In this document: in pieces, positions 8,398 through 18,983 of the stretch | Numbering within the stretch: position 1 is the stretch's first letter | Layout of the letters: every line of letters begins with the position of its first letter | DNA from: Rummeliibacillus sp. POC4 | GTDB taxonomy: Bacteria; Bacillota; Bacilli; Bacillales_A; Planococcaceae | Assembly (NCBI RefSeq): GCF_003576525.1 | Contig: NZ_QWUA01000025.1 | Span: forward strand, 1-58,116 | Length of the DNA stretch: 58,116 nucleotides | Direction of reading: 5' to 3' | The notes under the pieces: model-generated | What the model saw: the letters and a program-made list of their open reading frames with translations, nothing else | What the model was told of the DNA's origin: nothing | The model's database searches: none | Made by a program: the position numbers and the translations under genes

Positions 8398-9216
8398 CTA
8401 TATTTCTTCTAAGATCCCTTTGATCAAACCAACAAATTTCGTATTTACTTGACCTGCAACTTCAATCACTTCTTCGTGATTTAAAGGCTGGTCTAGGATT
8501 CCACATGCCATATTTGTTAGACAAGATATGCCTAATACTTTCATACTTGCATGAGTAGCTATGATAGCTTCAGGTACGGTTGACATTCCACATGCATCAG
8601 CCCCAAGTACACGGATCATGCGAACTTCTGCTGGAGATTCGTATGTTGGTCCGCTCCACCAAGCGTAAACACCTTGTTGTAATGTGATATTTTGTTTCTT
8701 TGCTACATCCAATGCAAGATTGCGCAAATCTTGATTGTAAACTTGTGATAAGTCAGGGAATCGTGTTCCCAACTCGTCATTATTAGGGCCGATTAGAGGA
8801 TTTGCACCGACTAAGTTGATATGGTCGGTGATTAACATTAAATCTCCTGGCTTAAAGTTAGTATTGACAGCCCCACATGCATTTGTGACGATTAGTGTTT
8901 CAATCTCAAGAGCTTTCATCACGCGAACAGGGAATGTCACTTCATCTAATGTGAATCCTTCATAATAGTGGAAGCGACCTTTCATAGCAGCTACTGTTTT
9001 TCCGTTCAATGTACCAATAACAAGCTCATTGGCATGACCAACTGCACTAGACTTTGCAAAATGGGGAATTTCACTGTAGGGAATGCTGATGGGATTTTCA
9101 ATTTCATCTGCAAGATTGCCGAGTCCGGAACCTAGTATTAAACCAATCTTAGGTTTTTTAGTTGTCTTGCTTAATATAAATTCTTTTGCTTCAATAATAT
9201 CTTGAACGTTGTGCAT
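8398..9216 (-). CDS. punA: Purine nucleoside phosphorylase I
   Basis: This 272-residue enzyme cleaves inosine or guanosine with phosphate in purine salvage. Visible motifs are the phosphate-binding LILGSGLG near residue 28, VGHANEL, KGRFHYYEG, VTNACGAVN, GPTYESPAEVRM and GMSTVPE. The family normally has a small-residue segment before GPxYE; here it reads GVYAWWSGPTYES, with two adjacent tryptophans close to the base-binding pocket. The start is ATG with a good AAGGAGG site. It stands alone with its own terminator. The function is secure. Confidence 0.95.
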   Translation of the reverse strand: MHNVQDIIEAKEFILSKTTKKPKIGLILGSGLGNLADEIENPISIPYSEIPHFAKSSAVGHANELVIGTLNGKTVAAMKGRFHYYEGFTLDEVTFPVRVMKALEIETLIVTNACGAVNTNFKPGDLMLITDHINLVGANPLIGPNNDELGTRFPDLSQVYNQDLRNLALDVAKKQNITLQQGVYAWWSGPTYESPAEVRMIRVLGADACGMSTVPEAIIATHASMKVLGISCLTNMACGILDQPLNHEEVIEVAGQVNTKFVGLIKGILEEI

Positions 9217-9455
9217 TTAAGTTCCTCCTTAATATCTCATTAAAAGATTAAACTAAGAAAAATATAATGTAAAATCAAAGGATTTCATAATGAAAGAAGT
9301 ATTTTTACAATGATATTGATTCTTCATGGTTCAGCAAGATAAATAAAAAATACAGAATTAAGTTATAAAATGGTAAAATCAGCTCAAATCATAGAATTTA
9401 TACATAAAATGTTAGGTATTATGCGCAATATAGTAGTGTAAGTATTTTATTTTTT

Positions 9456-9472
9456 CGCTAAATGATTTAGCG
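9456..9472. promoter_or_regulatory. Perfect palindrome upstream of the zinc-ribbon gene
   Basis: CGCTAAA-TGA-TTTAGCG (9456-9472) lies about 40 bases before the gene. The T-run is on the 5' side, so it is not a terminator for either strand; an operator or 5'-UTR hairpin is possible. Confidence 0.35.
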
Positions 9473-9510
9473 GAAGAACGAAATCAATCTATATTTATGA
9501 GGAGGAATGA

Positions 9511-9702
9511 ATGTTGTTTTATTCTGTTGTTTGTAATAGCTGCAGAAGAAACTTCCAATTAGCTGAAGGAAGCTTGGCTTTCCGTATGTATAAAGGAAGA
9601 AAAAGCCAATTTATGTTTTGTGAAGATTGTCATAGTAAAGTGCGAGTAGATGCAGTTAAGAATGTTTTGAATGCGAGTGATTCATACAATGATGAAAAGT
9701 AA
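9511..9702 (+). CDS. Small zinc-ribbon protein (YlaI/DUF2197-like)
   Basis: This 63-residue protein has two Cys pairs, CNSC near the N-terminus and CEDC near residue 37, typical of a zinc ribbon. The spacing and the Arg/Lys-rich middle (RMYKGRKSQFMFCEDC) resemble B. subtilis YlaI (DUF2197). A GGAGG site lies five bases before the ATG. It has its own terminator. Its function is unknown; binding to nucleic acid or a partner protein is possible. The YlaI relationship is a moderate-confidence call from pattern only. Confidence 0.65.
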   Translation: MLFYSVVCNSCRRNFQLAEGSLAFRMYKGRKSQFMFCEDCHSKVRVDAVKNVLNASDSYNDEK

Positions 9703-9721
9703 CGAATAAGGTTAATATAAG

Positions 9722-9763
9722 AAATGATTTATGAGATTGCTATTCATAAATCATTTTTTTGTG
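9722..9763 (+). terminator. Rho-independent terminator
   Basis: A 13-bp stem, AAATGATTTATGA (9722-9734) with TCATAAATCATTT (9744-9756), is followed by a T run. Confidence 0.85.
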
Positions 9764-10034
9764 TCATTTTTCCCAAAATAAAATATTTTTTATATTAAAA
9801 ATAACTCTTTTAATCCTCTTTTTTTATATACAAGATGTTTTTTGCTATAAATAAGTGTTTTTTTCAGAAAGACAATTGTATTTTTCCACGAAAATGTTTA
9901 CACTTAAAGACGTAAATAAATTTTTATACAATACAATTTATTGCTTTATATAAATTTGGTTTGAATATGATTGAAGAAATAATTGAACAATATATAAAGT
10001 GAAAGTAATAGTAAATACATCTGTGTTAATACAT
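9764..10034. other. AT-rich intergenic region before the permease gene
   Basis: About 270 bases of very AT-rich sequence. I see no gene, no convincing promoter pair and no recognised riboswitch. Only a good ribosome binding site (TAGGAGG) lies at its right edge. Confidence 0.5.
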
Positions 10035-10047
10035 AGGAGGATTAAAA

Positions 10048-11415
10048 ATGACAAATAAAGAACTGAAAAGGGGATTGGAAGCAAGGCATATCCAAATGAT
10101 TGCCCTTGGTGGAACAATTGGCGTTGGCTTGTTTATGGGTTCGGCAAGTACAATTAGCTGGACAGGGCCATCTGTTATGCTTGCTTATGCAATTGCCGGT
10201 GTTTTCGTTTATTTCATCATGCGTGCAATGGGAGAAATGCTTTATCTTGAGCCAAAAACGGGATCTTTTGCTACATTTGCACATGAATATATTCATCCAT
10301 TAGCTGGTTACTTAACAGCTTGGAGTAACTGGTTCCAATGGATAATTGTCGGAATGTCAGAAGTTATTGCAGTTGGTGCTTACATGCAATATTGGTTTCC
10401 AGATCTTCCTGCATGGGCACCTGGTATTGTTGTTATAGTGATTTTAGGTATTGCTAACTTAGTATCAGTTAAATCATTTGGTGAATTTGAATTTTGGTTT
10501 GCATTGATTAAAATCGTTACTATTATTTTAATGATTATAGCAGGGGTTGGATTGATCTTCTTTGGTCTTGGAAACGGTGGACATCCCATTGGCTTTTCAA
10601 ATTTATGGTCAAATGGTGGATTCTTTACAGGTGGCATTAAAGGCTTCTTCTTTGCATTATCACTAGTGGTTGCTGCATATCAAGGTGTGGAATTGATCGG
10701 TATTACAGCAGGTGAAGCAAAAGATCCTCAAAAATCCATTACAAAAGCTACAAAGTCAATTATTTGGCGTATTTTAATATTCTATATTGGCGCAATTTTT
10801 GTCATTGTTACAGTTTATCCTTGGGATGAACTAAAAGCAGTTGGAAGTCCATTTGTTGTAACATTTGCAAAAATCGGTATTACAGTAGCAGCTGGTTTCA
10901 TCAACTTTGTTGTTATTACTGCAGCGATGTCTGGATGTAATAGTGGGATTTACAGTGCTGGGCGTATGATATATACACTTGCTGAAAATGGTCAGGCACC
11001 TAAAATTTTCTTGAAAGTTTCTAAAAATGGTGTTCCATATTGGGGAACTATCGCTGTTTTAATCGGTTTAGTGATTGGGATTGTTTTAAATTTTGTAGCC
11101 CCGTCTAAACTATTCGTTTATGTTTATAGTGCTAGCGTATTACCAGGTATGATTCCTTGGTTTGCCTTATTAATCGCTCAAATTCGTTTTAGAAAAGTAC
11201 ATGCAGAAGATATGAAAACTCATCCATTTAAAATGCCTTTTGCACCAGTAAGTAACTATGTAACCATCCTATTCTTATTGATGGTATTAGTAGGCATGTG
11301 GATGAATGATGAGACACGGATTTCATTAATTGTAGGGATTATTTTCATAGCACTGATGACAGTACTGTTTTATATATTAGGTATGCATAAACGCGAGTAT
11401 AAAATATATAAATAA
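10048..11415 (+). CDS. Amino-acid permease (APC superfamily, AapA/YtnA type)
   Basis: This 455-residue integral membrane protein has about twelve helices. Its N-terminal signature, [25 protein letters not shown], is typical of the amino acid transporter family of the APC superfamily, which imports amino acids by proton symport. TWSN-type and [15 protein letters not shown] motifs match the AapA/YtnA/RocE/AnsP group. The start is ATG with TAGGAGG upstream, and the length is full. It is monocistronic with a terminator at 11439. Substrate specificity (for example D-Ala/D-Ser/Gly or another amino acid) cannot be settled from sequence reading. Confidence 0.9.
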   Translation: MTNKELKRGLEARHIQMIALGGTIGVGLFMGSASTISWTGPSVMLAYAIAGVFVYFIMRAMGEMLYLEPKTGSFATFAHEYIHPLAGYLTAWSNWFQWIIVGMSEVIAVGAYMQYWFPDLPAWAPGIVVIVILGIANLVSVKSFGEFEFWFALIKIVTIILMIIAGVGLIFFGLGNGGHPIGFSNLWSNGGFFTGGIKGFFFALSLVVAAYQGVELIGITAGEAKDPQKSITKATKSIIWRILIFYIGAIFVIVTVYPWDELKAVGSPFVVTFAKIGITVAAGFINFVVITAAMSGCNSGIYSAGRMIYTLAENGQAPKIFLKVSKNGVPYWGTIAVLIGLVIGIVLNFVAPSKLFVYVYSASVLPGMIPWFALLIAQIRFRKVHAEDMKTHPFKMPFAPVSNYVTILFLLMVLVGMWMNDETRISLIVGIIFIALMTVLFYILGMHKREYKIYK

Positions 11416-11438
11416 CAAAAAAATAAATAACATTTCAT

Positions 11439-11480
11439 AAAACCGGAATCTCTTGGAACAAGGGCTTTTCCGGTTTTTGT
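11439..11480 (+). terminator. Rho-independent terminator
   Basis: The stem AAAACCGGAA (11439-11448) pairs with TTCCGGTTTT (11467-11476) and is followed by Ts, just after the permease gene. Confidence 0.8.
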
Positions 11481-11572
11481 TTTCGGTAGCAGAGAGCGAG
11501 ATCTTTCTCAATCATAACTCAATAGGGTTATAATAGAAGTAACAAGCAACAGGAAGTAAGGAGTGTTTTTAG

Positions 11573-12478
11573 ATGCGTAGCTTCATCGTCATGCAAGGAG
11601 AAACTTATGAGGAAGACAAGGATTTGGGGGTGATTTGGTCACCAATCTATGATAAGGCAGGGCTAGAACCTCACTTTTGGGCCCGGATGAAACAAGTGAA
11701 GAAGGGTGATATTCTCTTCCATTATGTCAAAGGGTCAATTGTTGCGATTAGTGTTGCTCAAAGTGATTGTGTAGAAAAAGCAAAACCTGTTTTGTTCCGT
11801 TTACAGACTGAAGAAAAAGGACATGTTGTTTATACCAAATACTTTACATTAGATATCCCTTTAATCATAAGGGACTTTTGGCAAGAAATTTATCCTTTAC
11901 TTCCAACGAAATATTCGGCTTTTCAAGAGGATGGTAGTGGAAATGGTGGTTATTTATATCCTTGCCATGAGGAAATGACATTAGCCTTTTCTAGTATTAT
12001 TCGAACTTTAAACAAAAAGAATACGGAAGAACAATTATCATTATCTATTGATGCTATTCAAATGACGAATCCATTGTTTACATTACTAGATTATATAGAT
12101 AAAGAAGTCAAACAACAGGTTCTACAAGAGCAATCATTATTTATAGAACGTCAAAGATCATTATGGGATGGTCAATGTCCAATATGTCATATTAATCTAC
12201 CAAAAATGATGCGAGCAACTCATGCTAAACCTATTAAAGATAGTCTATTAGAAGAAAGAAATGATCCTTATAACGGTGTTTTTCTTTGTGCAAACCATGC
12301 AGTCTTATATGAAGAAGGACTTATCTCGTTAGATGGTAGTGGGAAATTACACATTTCTCAACAAATTCAACCTGAAGAATACAGTAGATTTCAATTGACA
12401 GCTAATAAGAAGATTACGATAAACAAAGAAAATAAAACTTATTTCAGATGGCATAAACGTTATCATTTTCACCCATAA
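11573..12478 (+). CDS. EVE-domain/HNH endonuclease fusion, putative modified-DNA restriction enzyme
   Basis: This is a two-domain protein of 301 residues. Residues 1 to about 150 resemble an EVE/ASCH (PUA-like) domain, with FWARMKQVKKGDILFHYVKGSIVAIS at 35-60 (quoted in part: WARMKQVKKGDILFHYV). Such domains can read modified bases. Residues about 195-290 form an HNH_2-type nuclease: Cys202-x2-Cys205, ATHAKPIKD with His217, NDPYNG (Asn230, Asn234), and Cys239-x2-His242, followed by ISLDGSGKL. A modification reader fused to HNH is the layout of type IV restriction enzymes, so it may cut DNA with modified cytosines. This is inferred. No methyltransferase or other defence gene adjoins it. The start is ATG after a GTAAGGAG site. 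Confidence 0.75.
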   Translation: MRSFIVMQGETYEEDKDLGVIWSPIYDKAGLEPHFWARMKQVKKGDILFHYVKGSIVAISVAQSDCVEKAKPVLFRLQTEEKGHVVYTKYFTLDIPLIIRDFWQEIYPLLPTKYSAFQEDGSGNGGYLYPCHEEMTLAFSSIIRTLNKKNTEEQLSLSIDAIQMTNPLFTLLDYIDKEVKQQVLQEQSLFIERQRSLWDGQCPICHINLPKMMRATHAKPIKDSLLEERNDPYNGVFLCANHAVLYEEGLISLDGSGKLHISQQIQPEEYSRFQLTANKKITINKENKTYFRWHKRYHFHP

Positions 12479-12561
12479 TGGTTAAGCGTCACCATTTTGA
12501 AATAATATAAAAAAACATTGTTTTTTGTCATATAAAATTGTTTATGCTTAAAATAAAAATA

Positions 12562-12570
12562 TGCTATGAT
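12562..12570 (+). promoter_or_regulatory. Extended -10 promoter element
   Basis: TGCTATGAT matches an extended -10 (TGnTATAAT-like) and lies 24 bases before the TPR gene start. No clear -35 is present. Confidence 0.4.
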
Positions 12571-12593
12571 GATTTCAGGGAGAGTGAACACAA

Positions 12594-13589
12594 TTGCGTA
12601 ATAAAAGAAGAAAACTTCAAAAACATGAAAATGTTATTGTGTTCCCTGGGGCAGTTGATAGGCTAATAACTGAAGGTCAAAAGTTTGCCGAAAATTATCA
12701 ATATGATAAAGCTGTTGAATCATTGCGTGAAGCTTTGCAGTATACAGATGATGATGAAGGACTATTAAGTATCTACGCATTTTCTTTGTATGAAACAAGA
12801 AATTTCCAAGAAGCGAAAGCTGTTTGCGAGAAATTATTAGCTATAGGTCCACAATTATACATAGAAACTATGGAACTTTATTTGACGGTATTAATGGAGT
12901 TAAAAGAATTCAATCAAGTTGAGACATTAATCAGTTCTCTACTTGAGGAAGAGGTAATCCCACCAGAGTCCCAAGATAAATTCATTCGTATAAAAAATCT
13001 TAATGCTATGATTGCTGATTCGCAAAGTAATGAGCAACCAGGTGATATGGAATTAGAAAAGACATCTGAACAACTTAAAGCAGATACCTTTTTTGCTCAA
13101 ACAAATTTGCAACAAATGAAACATCTACAAGCTATTCGTGAACTGAACCTTCGTCCACTGAAAAACTTATTAGTTGCAATAATTGAAGATAATCGCGCAC
13201 ATCCGATGATTCAAAGTTTTGTATTGTACTTACTTGTCCAACAAGAAATTGATATAGAAGTACAAGTGAGAAAATTTGATAAAGAATGTACTATAAACCC
13301 TATAGATCTAGATTTCCCTGATGAATTGCCTGTTGCTAAAAAAGTATTGAAACTTGTAGAAGAATTATTAGAACAAGAACCAACAACTTTGGAAATGGTA
13401 CAATATTTGTTGACAAGGCATATGTTTGTAACTTATCCATTTGAATGGTTTCAGTACTCACCAGAGGAAGTGGCAGACGGTTATATTGATTTCGTACATG
13501 CGATGTTTGGAGAGGTAAAAGAAACAGATTATGATTTATTAGACCTTATAAATCTACTTGAAGAACAGTCTGAGCTGTTTGATGTGTGA
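12594..13589 (+). CDS. ysoA: TPR-repeat protein (YsoA-like)
   Basis: This 331-residue soluble protein has helix-turn-helix repeats of TPR type near residues 22-100 (for example AENYQYDKAVESLREALQ and LYETRNFQEAKAV). A low-complexity acidic linker follows, then a helical C-terminal half. It lies directly upstream of tig, as ysoA does in B. subtilis, and the size matches. TPR proteins bind other proteins; no specific partner is known. The start is TTG with GGGAG upstream. The YsoA assignment rests on the TPR content plus gene order. Confidence 0.75.
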   Translation: MRNKRRKLQKHENVIVFPGAVDRLITEGQKFAENYQYDKAVESLREALQYTDDDEGLLSIYAFSLYETRNFQEAKAVCEKLLAIGPQLYIETMELYLTVLMELKEFNQVETLISSLLEEEVIPPESQDKFIRIKNLNAMIADSQSNEQPGDMELEKTSEQLKADTFFAQTNLQQMKHLQAIRELNLRPLKNLLVAIIEDNRAHPMIQSFVLYLLVQQEIDIEVQVRKFDKECTINPIDLDFPDELPVAKKVLKLVEELLEQEPTTLEMVQYLLTRHMFVTYPFEWFQYSPEEVADGYIDFVHAMFGEVKETDYDLLDLINLLEEQSELFDV

Positions 13590-13595
13590 AATCAG

Positions 13596-13623
13596 TTGAA
13601 ACTATAGCTATCTATGATATACT
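13596..13623 (+). promoter_or_regulatory. Candidate sigma-A promoter for tig
   Basis: TTGAAA (13596-13601) and TATACT (13618-13623) are separated by 16 bases, 73 bases before the tig start. Confidence 0.55.
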
Positions 13624-13695
13624 AAAACAGTTGTGAAAGTCGTATTAACGAGTGAATTGTCCAACATTTGAATTTAATTTTGGAGGTATTTATAA

Positions 13696-14988
13696 ATGTC
13701 AGCAAAATGGGAAAAACAAGAAGGCAACACTGGATTACTTACAGTAGAAGTTGCTGCTGAAAAAGTTGATGAAGCTTTAGATAAAGCATTCAAAAAAGTA
13801 GTAAAACAAATTAATGTACCAGGGTTCCGTAAAGGTAAAATGCCTCGTCAATTGTTCGAAAAGAAATTTGGCGTTGAATCATTATTCCAAGATGCATTAG
13901 AATTTCTAGTAAACGAAAATTATCCTTTAGCTATTGATGAAACTGGTATCGAACCTGTTGATCAACCAGAAATCGATTTCGAAATGGAAGATCTAGGGAA
14001 ACACAAAGACTTCAAATTTACTGCTAAAGTAACTGTAAAACCAGAAGTTACTCTTGGTGACTACAAAGGTTTAGAAGTAACTAAACAAGATACTACAGTA
14101 ACTGATGAAGAAATTGAACAACAACTAAAAGAGCAACAAGCTCGTCTTGCTGAATTAGTTGTAAAAGAAGATGGCGCTGTAGAAGAAGGCGACACAGCTG
14201 TAATCGATTTCGAAGGCTTCCAAGATGGCGTAGCATTCGAAGGCGGTAAAGGTGATAACTACTCATTAGAAATCGGTTCTGGATCATTTATCCCAGGATT
14301 TGAAGAACAACTTGTAGGCGTAAAAGCTGGCGAATCTAAAGATGTAGTTGTAACATTCCCAGAAGAATATCATGCTGCAGAATTAGCTGGTAAAGAAGCT
14401 ACTTTCAAAGTAACTGTAAAAGAAGTAAAAGCTAAAGAACTTCCTGAATTAGATGATGATTTAGCATCAGAAATCGATGCAGAAGTAGAATCTTTAGACC
14501 AACTTCGCACTAAACTAAAAGAAAAAACTGTTGCTGAAAAAGAAAGTGCTTCAGAAACAGCATTACGTGATGATTTAGTTGAAAAAGCTGCTGAAAATGC
14601 AACAATCGATATTCCAGAAGCAATGGTTGAATCAGAAATCAACCGTATGCTACAAGAATATGATCAAAGCTTACAAATGCAAGGTATGAACCTTGACCTA
14701 TATTACCAATTCTCTGGTCAAGATGAAGCAGCTTTACGCGCTCAAATGAAAGAAGATGCACAATCACGCGTTCGCGTTGCATTAGTTCTTGAAGCAATTG
14801 CAGAAGCTGAAAAAATCGAAGCATCTGAAGAAGATATTAACGCTGAATTAGAAAAAATGTCTGAACAATTCAAAATGGATGCTGAACAAATCAAATCAGT
14901 ACTAGGTGGAACAACTGTACTTGAACACGATGTGAAAATTCGTAAAACAGTTGAATTCTTAGTTGAAAACGCTAAAGTAACTGAATAA
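13696..14988 (+). CDS. tig: Trigger factor, ribosome-associated chaperone and prolyl isomerase
   Basis: This 430-residue protein has the three trigger factor domains: an N-terminal ribosome-binding domain with the GFRKGKMP signature (about residues 43-50), a central FKBP-type peptidyl-prolyl isomerase domain (about 150-245, with [11 protein letters not shown] and [13 protein letters not shown]), and a helical C-terminal chaperone domain. It binds nascent chains at the ribosome exit tunnel. The ATG follows TTGGAGG. Codon use is strongly biased, as expected for an abundant protein. It lies upstream of clpX as in other Bacillales but has its own terminator. Confidence 0.97.
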   Translation: MSAKWEKQEGNTGLLTVEVAAEKVDEALDKAFKKVVKQINVPGFRKGKMPRQLFEKKFGVESLFQDALEFLVNENYPLAIDETGIEPVDQPEIDFEMEDLGKHKDFKFTAKVTVKPEVTLGDYKGLEVTKQDTTVTDEEIEQQLKEQQARLAELVVKEDGAVEEGDTAVIDFEGFQDGVAFEGGKGDNYSLEIGSGSFIPGFEEQLVGVKAGESKDVVVTFPEEYHAAELAGKEATFKVTVKEVKAKELPELDDDLASEIDAEVESLDQLRTKLKEKTVAEKESASETALRDDLVEKAAENATIDIPEAMVESEINRMLQEYDQSLQMQGMNLDLYYQFSGQDEAALRAQMKEDAQSRVRVALVLEAIAEAEKIEASEEDINAELEKMSEQFKMDAEQIKSVLGGTTVLEHDVKIRKTVEFLVENAKVTE

Positions 14989-15011
14989 TAATTTGTTATA
15001 AAGTAAACCTG

Positions 15012-15048
15012 AACAAGGTACGGGTTTTTAATCCGTACCTTGTTTTCT
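15012..15048 (+). terminator. Terminator of tig
   Basis: A perfect 12-bp stem, AACAAGGTACGG (15012-15023) with CCGTACCTTGTT (15033-15044), is followed by Ts. Confidence 0.9.
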
Positions 15049-15066
15049 TAATATAAATTTAGAAAA

Positions 15067-15089
15067 TTCTTAATGATACATATTAAGAA
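15067..15089. promoter_or_regulatory. Inverted repeat upstream of clpX
   Basis: TTCTTAAT (15067-15074) and ATTAAGAA (15082-15089) form a perfect 8-bp inverted repeat with a 7-base spacer, about 80 bases before clpX. It is operator-like, and it does not match the CtsR heptad repeat. Confidence 0.35.
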
Positions 15090-15169
15090 CAAATATGTAA
15101 TAGAGTTCGTAATATTTGATAATCTAGGATGAATCTTGTAACATTGTTGCATGAATAGGGGTGAAATAA

Positions 15170-16438
15170 TTGTTCAAATTTAATGATGAAAAAGGCAATT
15201 TAAAATGCTCATTCTGTGGTAAACCACAAGAACAAGTTCGTAAACTGGTTGCAGGACCTGGGGTATATATTTGTGATGAATGTATCGATCTTTGTTCTGA
15301 AATCGTAGTTGAAGAACTTGGTACTGAAGAAGAAGTTGAGCTAAAAGACATTCCAAAGCCAAAAGAAATACTAGATACTTTGGATGATTATGTCATCGGA
15401 CAAGAACGTGCAAAAAAAGCGTTATCAGTAGCTGTATATAATCACTACAAACGTATAAATTCAAACAGTAAAGTTGATGATGTAGAGTTATCAAAATCTA
15501 ATATTGTACTAATCGGACCAACTGGTAGTGGTAAAACATTATTAGCACAAACTTTAGCGCGTATTATTAACGTACCATTTGCAATTGCAGATGCGACTTC
15601 TTTAACTGAAGCTGGTTACGTTGGGGAAGATGTTGAAAATATCTTACTTAAACTAATTCAAGCAGCTGATTATGATATCGAACGTGCTGAAAAAGGGATT
15701 ATCTATATCGATGAAATCGATAAAGTTGCACGTAAATCTGAAAATCCATCAATCACTCGTGATGTCTCAGGTGAAGGTGTTCAACAAGCACTTTTAAAAA
15801 TCCTTGAAGGAACAACAGCAAGCGTTCCACCACAAGGCGGTCGTAAACACCCACACCAAGAATTTATCCAAATCGATACAACTAATATTTTGTTTATCGT
15901 AGGTGGTGCATTTGATGGAATCGAGTCAATTATTAAACGCCGTATGGGTGAAAAAGTAATTGGTTTCGGTTCTGATAATACAAAGCAACATATGGATGAT
16001 AAAAATTTGATGAAGCATTTAATCCCTGAAGATTTGCTTAAATTTGGTTTGATCCCTGAATTTATAGGTCGATTACCAGTATTGGCAAGCTTAGAACAAT
16101 TAGATGAAGATGCGCTTGTTCAAATTCTAACAGAACCAAAAAATGCTTTAACTAAGCAATATGAAAAAATGTTAGAACTTGATAATGTGGAACTTGAGTT
16201 TGAAAAGGGTGCATTATATGAAATTGCAAAAGAAGCTATCGAACGTAAAACAGGCGCACGTGGCTTACGTTCCATCATAGAAAATATTATGTTAGATGTC
16301 ATGTTCGAATTACCTTCTCGTGATGATATTACAAAATGTATTATTACAAAGGAAACTGTTACAGATAAAGCTCGACCAAAACTTCTATTACAAGATGGTA
16401 CAGAGTTAGAGTCAGACAACAAAAAAACGTCTGCATAA
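15170..16438 (+). CDS. clpX: ATP-dependent Clp protease ATP-binding subunit ClpX
   Basis: This 422-residue AAA+ unfoldase feeds substrates to ClpP. The N-terminal zinc-binding domain has Cys13-x2-Cys16 and Cys35-x2-Cys38. Walker A GPTGSGKT is at 116-123, and the Walker B segment IIYIDEID follows. The [13 protein letters not shown] stretch and an IGFGSD loop that docks ClpP are present. The C-terminus carries the small AAA+ domain with the [10 protein letters not shown] sensor-2 motif. The start is TTG after AGGGGTGA. Length and motifs are canonical. Confidence 0.98.
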   Translation: MFKFNDEKGNLKCSFCGKPQEQVRKLVAGPGVYICDECIDLCSEIVVEELGTEEEVELKDIPKPKEILDTLDDYVIGQERAKKALSVAVYNHYKRINSNSKVDDVELSKSNIVLIGPTGSGKTLLAQTLARIINVPFAIADATSLTEAGYVGEDVENILLKLIQAADYDIERAEKGIIYIDEIDKVARKSENPSITRDVSGEGVQQALLKILEGTTASVPPQGGRKHPHQEFIQIDTTNILFIVGGAFDGIESIIKRRMGEKVIGFGSDNTKQHMDDKNLMKHLIPEDLLKFGLIPEFIGRLPVLASLEQLDEDALVQILTEPKNALTKQYEKMLELDNVELEFEKGALYEIAKEAIERKTGARGLRSIIENIMLDVMFELPSRDDITKCIITKETVTDKARPKLLLQDGTELESDNKKTSA

Positions 16439-16451
16439 GAACTGATTGAAG

Positions 16452-16503
16452 AACTGGCTTCGAACAAGTGCCAATCAGCACTGTTCGTTGCCAGTTTTTT
16501 TAT
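16452..16503 (+). terminator. Terminator of clpX
   Basis: AACTGGC (16452-16458) pairs with GCCAGTT (16490-16496), with an inner CGAACA/TGTTCG stem and a T run after it. Confidence 0.75.
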
Positions 16504-16655
16504 ATAAGATGAAACTACATCAATCATAAGAGCAGATTAAACTTAATATTGTGCATGAAAAGAGTATTCTGTAACATACTTAATGTGTAAATAATAAATT
16601 CAAAAGATACAATAAGATATGTGATCTTTAAAATTACTCGGAGGTGTTCACCCGT

Positions 16656-18983
16656 ATGGCAGAGGTAACTAGAAAAAAGGACATACCACTATTACCACTT
16701 AGAGGGTTACTCGTTTATCCAACGATATTATTACATATTGATGTAGGTCGTGAACGCTCGATTGTAGCATTGGAAAAAGCGATGGCTGATGATAATTTAA
16801 TTTTTCTTGTCACACAAAAGGTCATGAGTGTGGAAAATCCTACTGAAGAGGATTTGTACCAAGTAGGGACAGTTGCTTATGTCAAGCAAATGTTGAAATT
16901 GCCAAATGGCACATTACGTGTCCTTGTAGAAGGTCTTAATCGTGCCAAAATCAAAAAAGTTACAATTTCTGATGATTACGTGTCTGCTAAGATAGAAAAT
17001 TTAGAAGACGCAAAAGAAGTCGACATTGAAACAGAAGCATTGATGCGTACGTTATTATCCTATTTTGGAAAATATTCAAAGTCATCTAGTAAAATTTCAA
17101 ATGAAGCTTATGAAACTGTTGCAGATCTTGAAGAACCTGGACGTTTTGCAGATACGATTGCCTCTTATTTACCACTAAAAATGCAAGCAAAACAAGAAAT
17201 CCTTTCTACAATAGATGTAAAAGAGCGCATCAAACTATTAATCCAACGATTACATGATGAACAAGAGGTATTAAATCTGGAACAGAAGATTAATACCAAA
17301 GTAAAACGCGCAATGGAAAAAACACAAAAAGAGTTTTATCTACGTGAACAGATGAAAGCAATACAAGAGGAACTTGGAGACCGTGAAGGTAAACAGGCAG
17401 AAGTTACAGAACTTAAAAAGCGCATTGAGACATCAGATATGCCAGAACAAACGCGCAATGTTGCATTAAAGGAATTAGGACGTTATGAAAAAATACCAGT
17501 CGCTTCTGCAGAGAGTGGTGTGATCCGAAATTATCTAGATTGGCTCCTTTCTATACCATGGAGTACGACGACAAAAGATCGTCGAGATATTCATGTTGCA
17601 GAAAAGATTCTTAATCGAGATCATGAAGGATTAGAAGAAGTAAAAGAACGAATATTAGAGTACCTTTCTGTACAACAGCTGACGAACTCACTTCGTGGCC
17701 CAATCCTTTGTTTAGCAGGACCACCTGGGGTTGGGAAAACTTCTTTAGCCAAATCAATTGCTGAATCTTTAAATCGAAAATTTGTTAGAATATCACTTGG
17801 GGGAGTGCGCGATGAATCTGAGATTCGTGGGCACAGAAGAACCTATGTTGGGGCTATGCCTGGGCGTATTATTCAAGGGATGAAAAAAGCAGGTACTATC
17901 AATCCTGTTTTCTTACTTGATGAAATCGATAAGATGTCAAATGATTTCCGCGGAGATCCTTCTGCAGCAATGTTAGAAGTATTAGATCCAAACCAAAATA
18001 GTACTTTCAGCGATCATTATATAGAGGAAACTTATGATTTATCGAATGTTATGTTTATCGCTACGGCTAATGATTTAAGTACAATTCCTGGTCCTTTACG
18101 AGATCGAATGGAAATTATTTCGATAGCAGGATACACAGAAGTTGAAAAGCAGGAAATAACCAAAAAACATTTAATCCCGAAACAAATGGAAGAAAACGGA
18201 TTGCAAAAAACTCAATTACAAATACGTGATGATGCAGTTCTTGACTTAATACGTTATTATACTCGAGAAGCGGGTGTACGCGGTTTAGAACGTCAAGTGG
18301 CTTCACTATGTCGAAAAGCTGCAAAACAAATTGTGTCGGGCGATAAAAAGCGAGTGGTTATTACCTCAAAAAATTTAGAGGATCTACTTGGAAAACATCG
18401 ATTCCATCATGGACAAGCTGAAAAAGAAAACCAAATCGGCGTTGCAACAGGCTTAGCCTATACAGTTGTTGGAGGAGACACTCTTCAAATTGAAGTATCC
18501 CTTACTCCAGGTAAAGGTAAAATCCAATTAACCGGTAAGCTAGGGGATGTTATGAAAGAGTCTGCTCAAACAGCCATTTCTTATGTGCGCTCAAAATCAG
18601 AACAATTGGGTATTGAAGAAGATTTCTTTGAAACGCATGATATTCATATACATGTCCCTGAAGGTGCTGTACCAAAAGACGGTCCTTCTGCAGGTGTAAC
18701 AATGGTAACAGCAATAACTTCTGCAATAACCAAGCGTCCAATAAGACGTGAGGTTGGGATGACAGGTGAAGTAACTTTAAGAGGTCGTGTTCTTCCGATT
18801 GGCGGTTTAAAAGAAAAATCACTTGGTGCTCATCGTGCAGGCTTAACAACAATTATTTTACCGAAAGACAATGAACGTGATATTGATGATATTCCAGAAA
18901 GTGTTCGAAAGGGGCTCACATTTAAGCCCGTGTCAAACGCAGATGAAGTATTGGAATTAGCGTTAGACGGAGGGATTTCATGA
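16656..18983 (+). CDS. lonA: ATP-dependent protease LonA
   Basis: This 775-residue protease has an N-terminal substrate-binding LON domain beginning [12 protein letters not shown], a coiled-coil linker, and an AAA+ module with Walker [10 protein letters not shown] and VFLLDEIDK as Walker B. The C-terminal protease domain has the catalytic Ser in DGPSAGV and the partner Lys in the [13 protein letters not shown] segment. It degrades damaged and regulatory proteins. The open frame begins at a GTG at 16644, but that codon overlaps the ribosome binding site CGGAGGTG, so the ATG at 16656 is the start. lonB, which precedes lonA in B. subtilis, is absent. The last codon overlaps engB (ATGA). Confidence 0.97.
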   Translation: MAEVTRKKDIPLLPLRGLLVYPTILLHIDVGRERSIVALEKAMADDNLIFLVTQKVMSVENPTEEDLYQVGTVAYVKQMLKLPNGTLRVLVEGLNRAKIKKVTISDDYVSAKIENLEDAKEVDIETEALMRTLLSYFGKYSKSSSKISNEAYETVADLEEPGRFADTIASYLPLKMQAKQEILSTIDVKERIKLLIQRLHDEQEVLNLEQKINTKVKRAMEKTQKEFYLREQMKAIQEELGDREGKQAEVTELKKRIETSDMPEQTRNVALKELGRYEKIPVASAESGVIRNYLDWLLSIPWSTTTKDRRDIHVAEKILNRDHEGLEEVKERILEYLSVQQLTNSLRGPILCLAGPPGVGKTSLAKSIAESLNRKFVRISLGGVRDESEIRGHRRTYVGAMPGRIIQGMKKAGTINPVFLLDEIDKMSNDFRGDPSAAMLEVLDPNQNSTFSDHYIEETYDLSNVMFIATANDLSTIPGPLRDRMEIISIAGYTEVEKQEITKKHLIPKQMEENGLQKTQLQIRDDAVLDLIRYYTREAGVRGLERQVASLCRKAAKQIVSGDKKRVVITSKNLEDLLGKHRFHHGQAEKENQIGVATGLAYTVVGGDTLQIEVSLTPGKGKIQLTGKLGDVMKESAQTAISYVRSKSEQLGIEEDFFETHDIHIHVPEGAVPKDGPSAGVTMVTAITSAITKRPIRREVGMTGEVTLRGRVLPIGGLKEKSLGAHRAGLTTIILPKDNERDIDDIPESVRKGLTFKPVSNADEVLELALDGGIS

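Noticed and set aside
15067..15089. CtsR operator upstream of clpX
   Set aside because: The inverted repeat does not contain the GGTCAAA heptads of CtsR sites.
16120..16527. 135-residue minus-strand frame within clpX
   Set aside because: It is antisense to conserved ClpX coding sequence, with no start signals.
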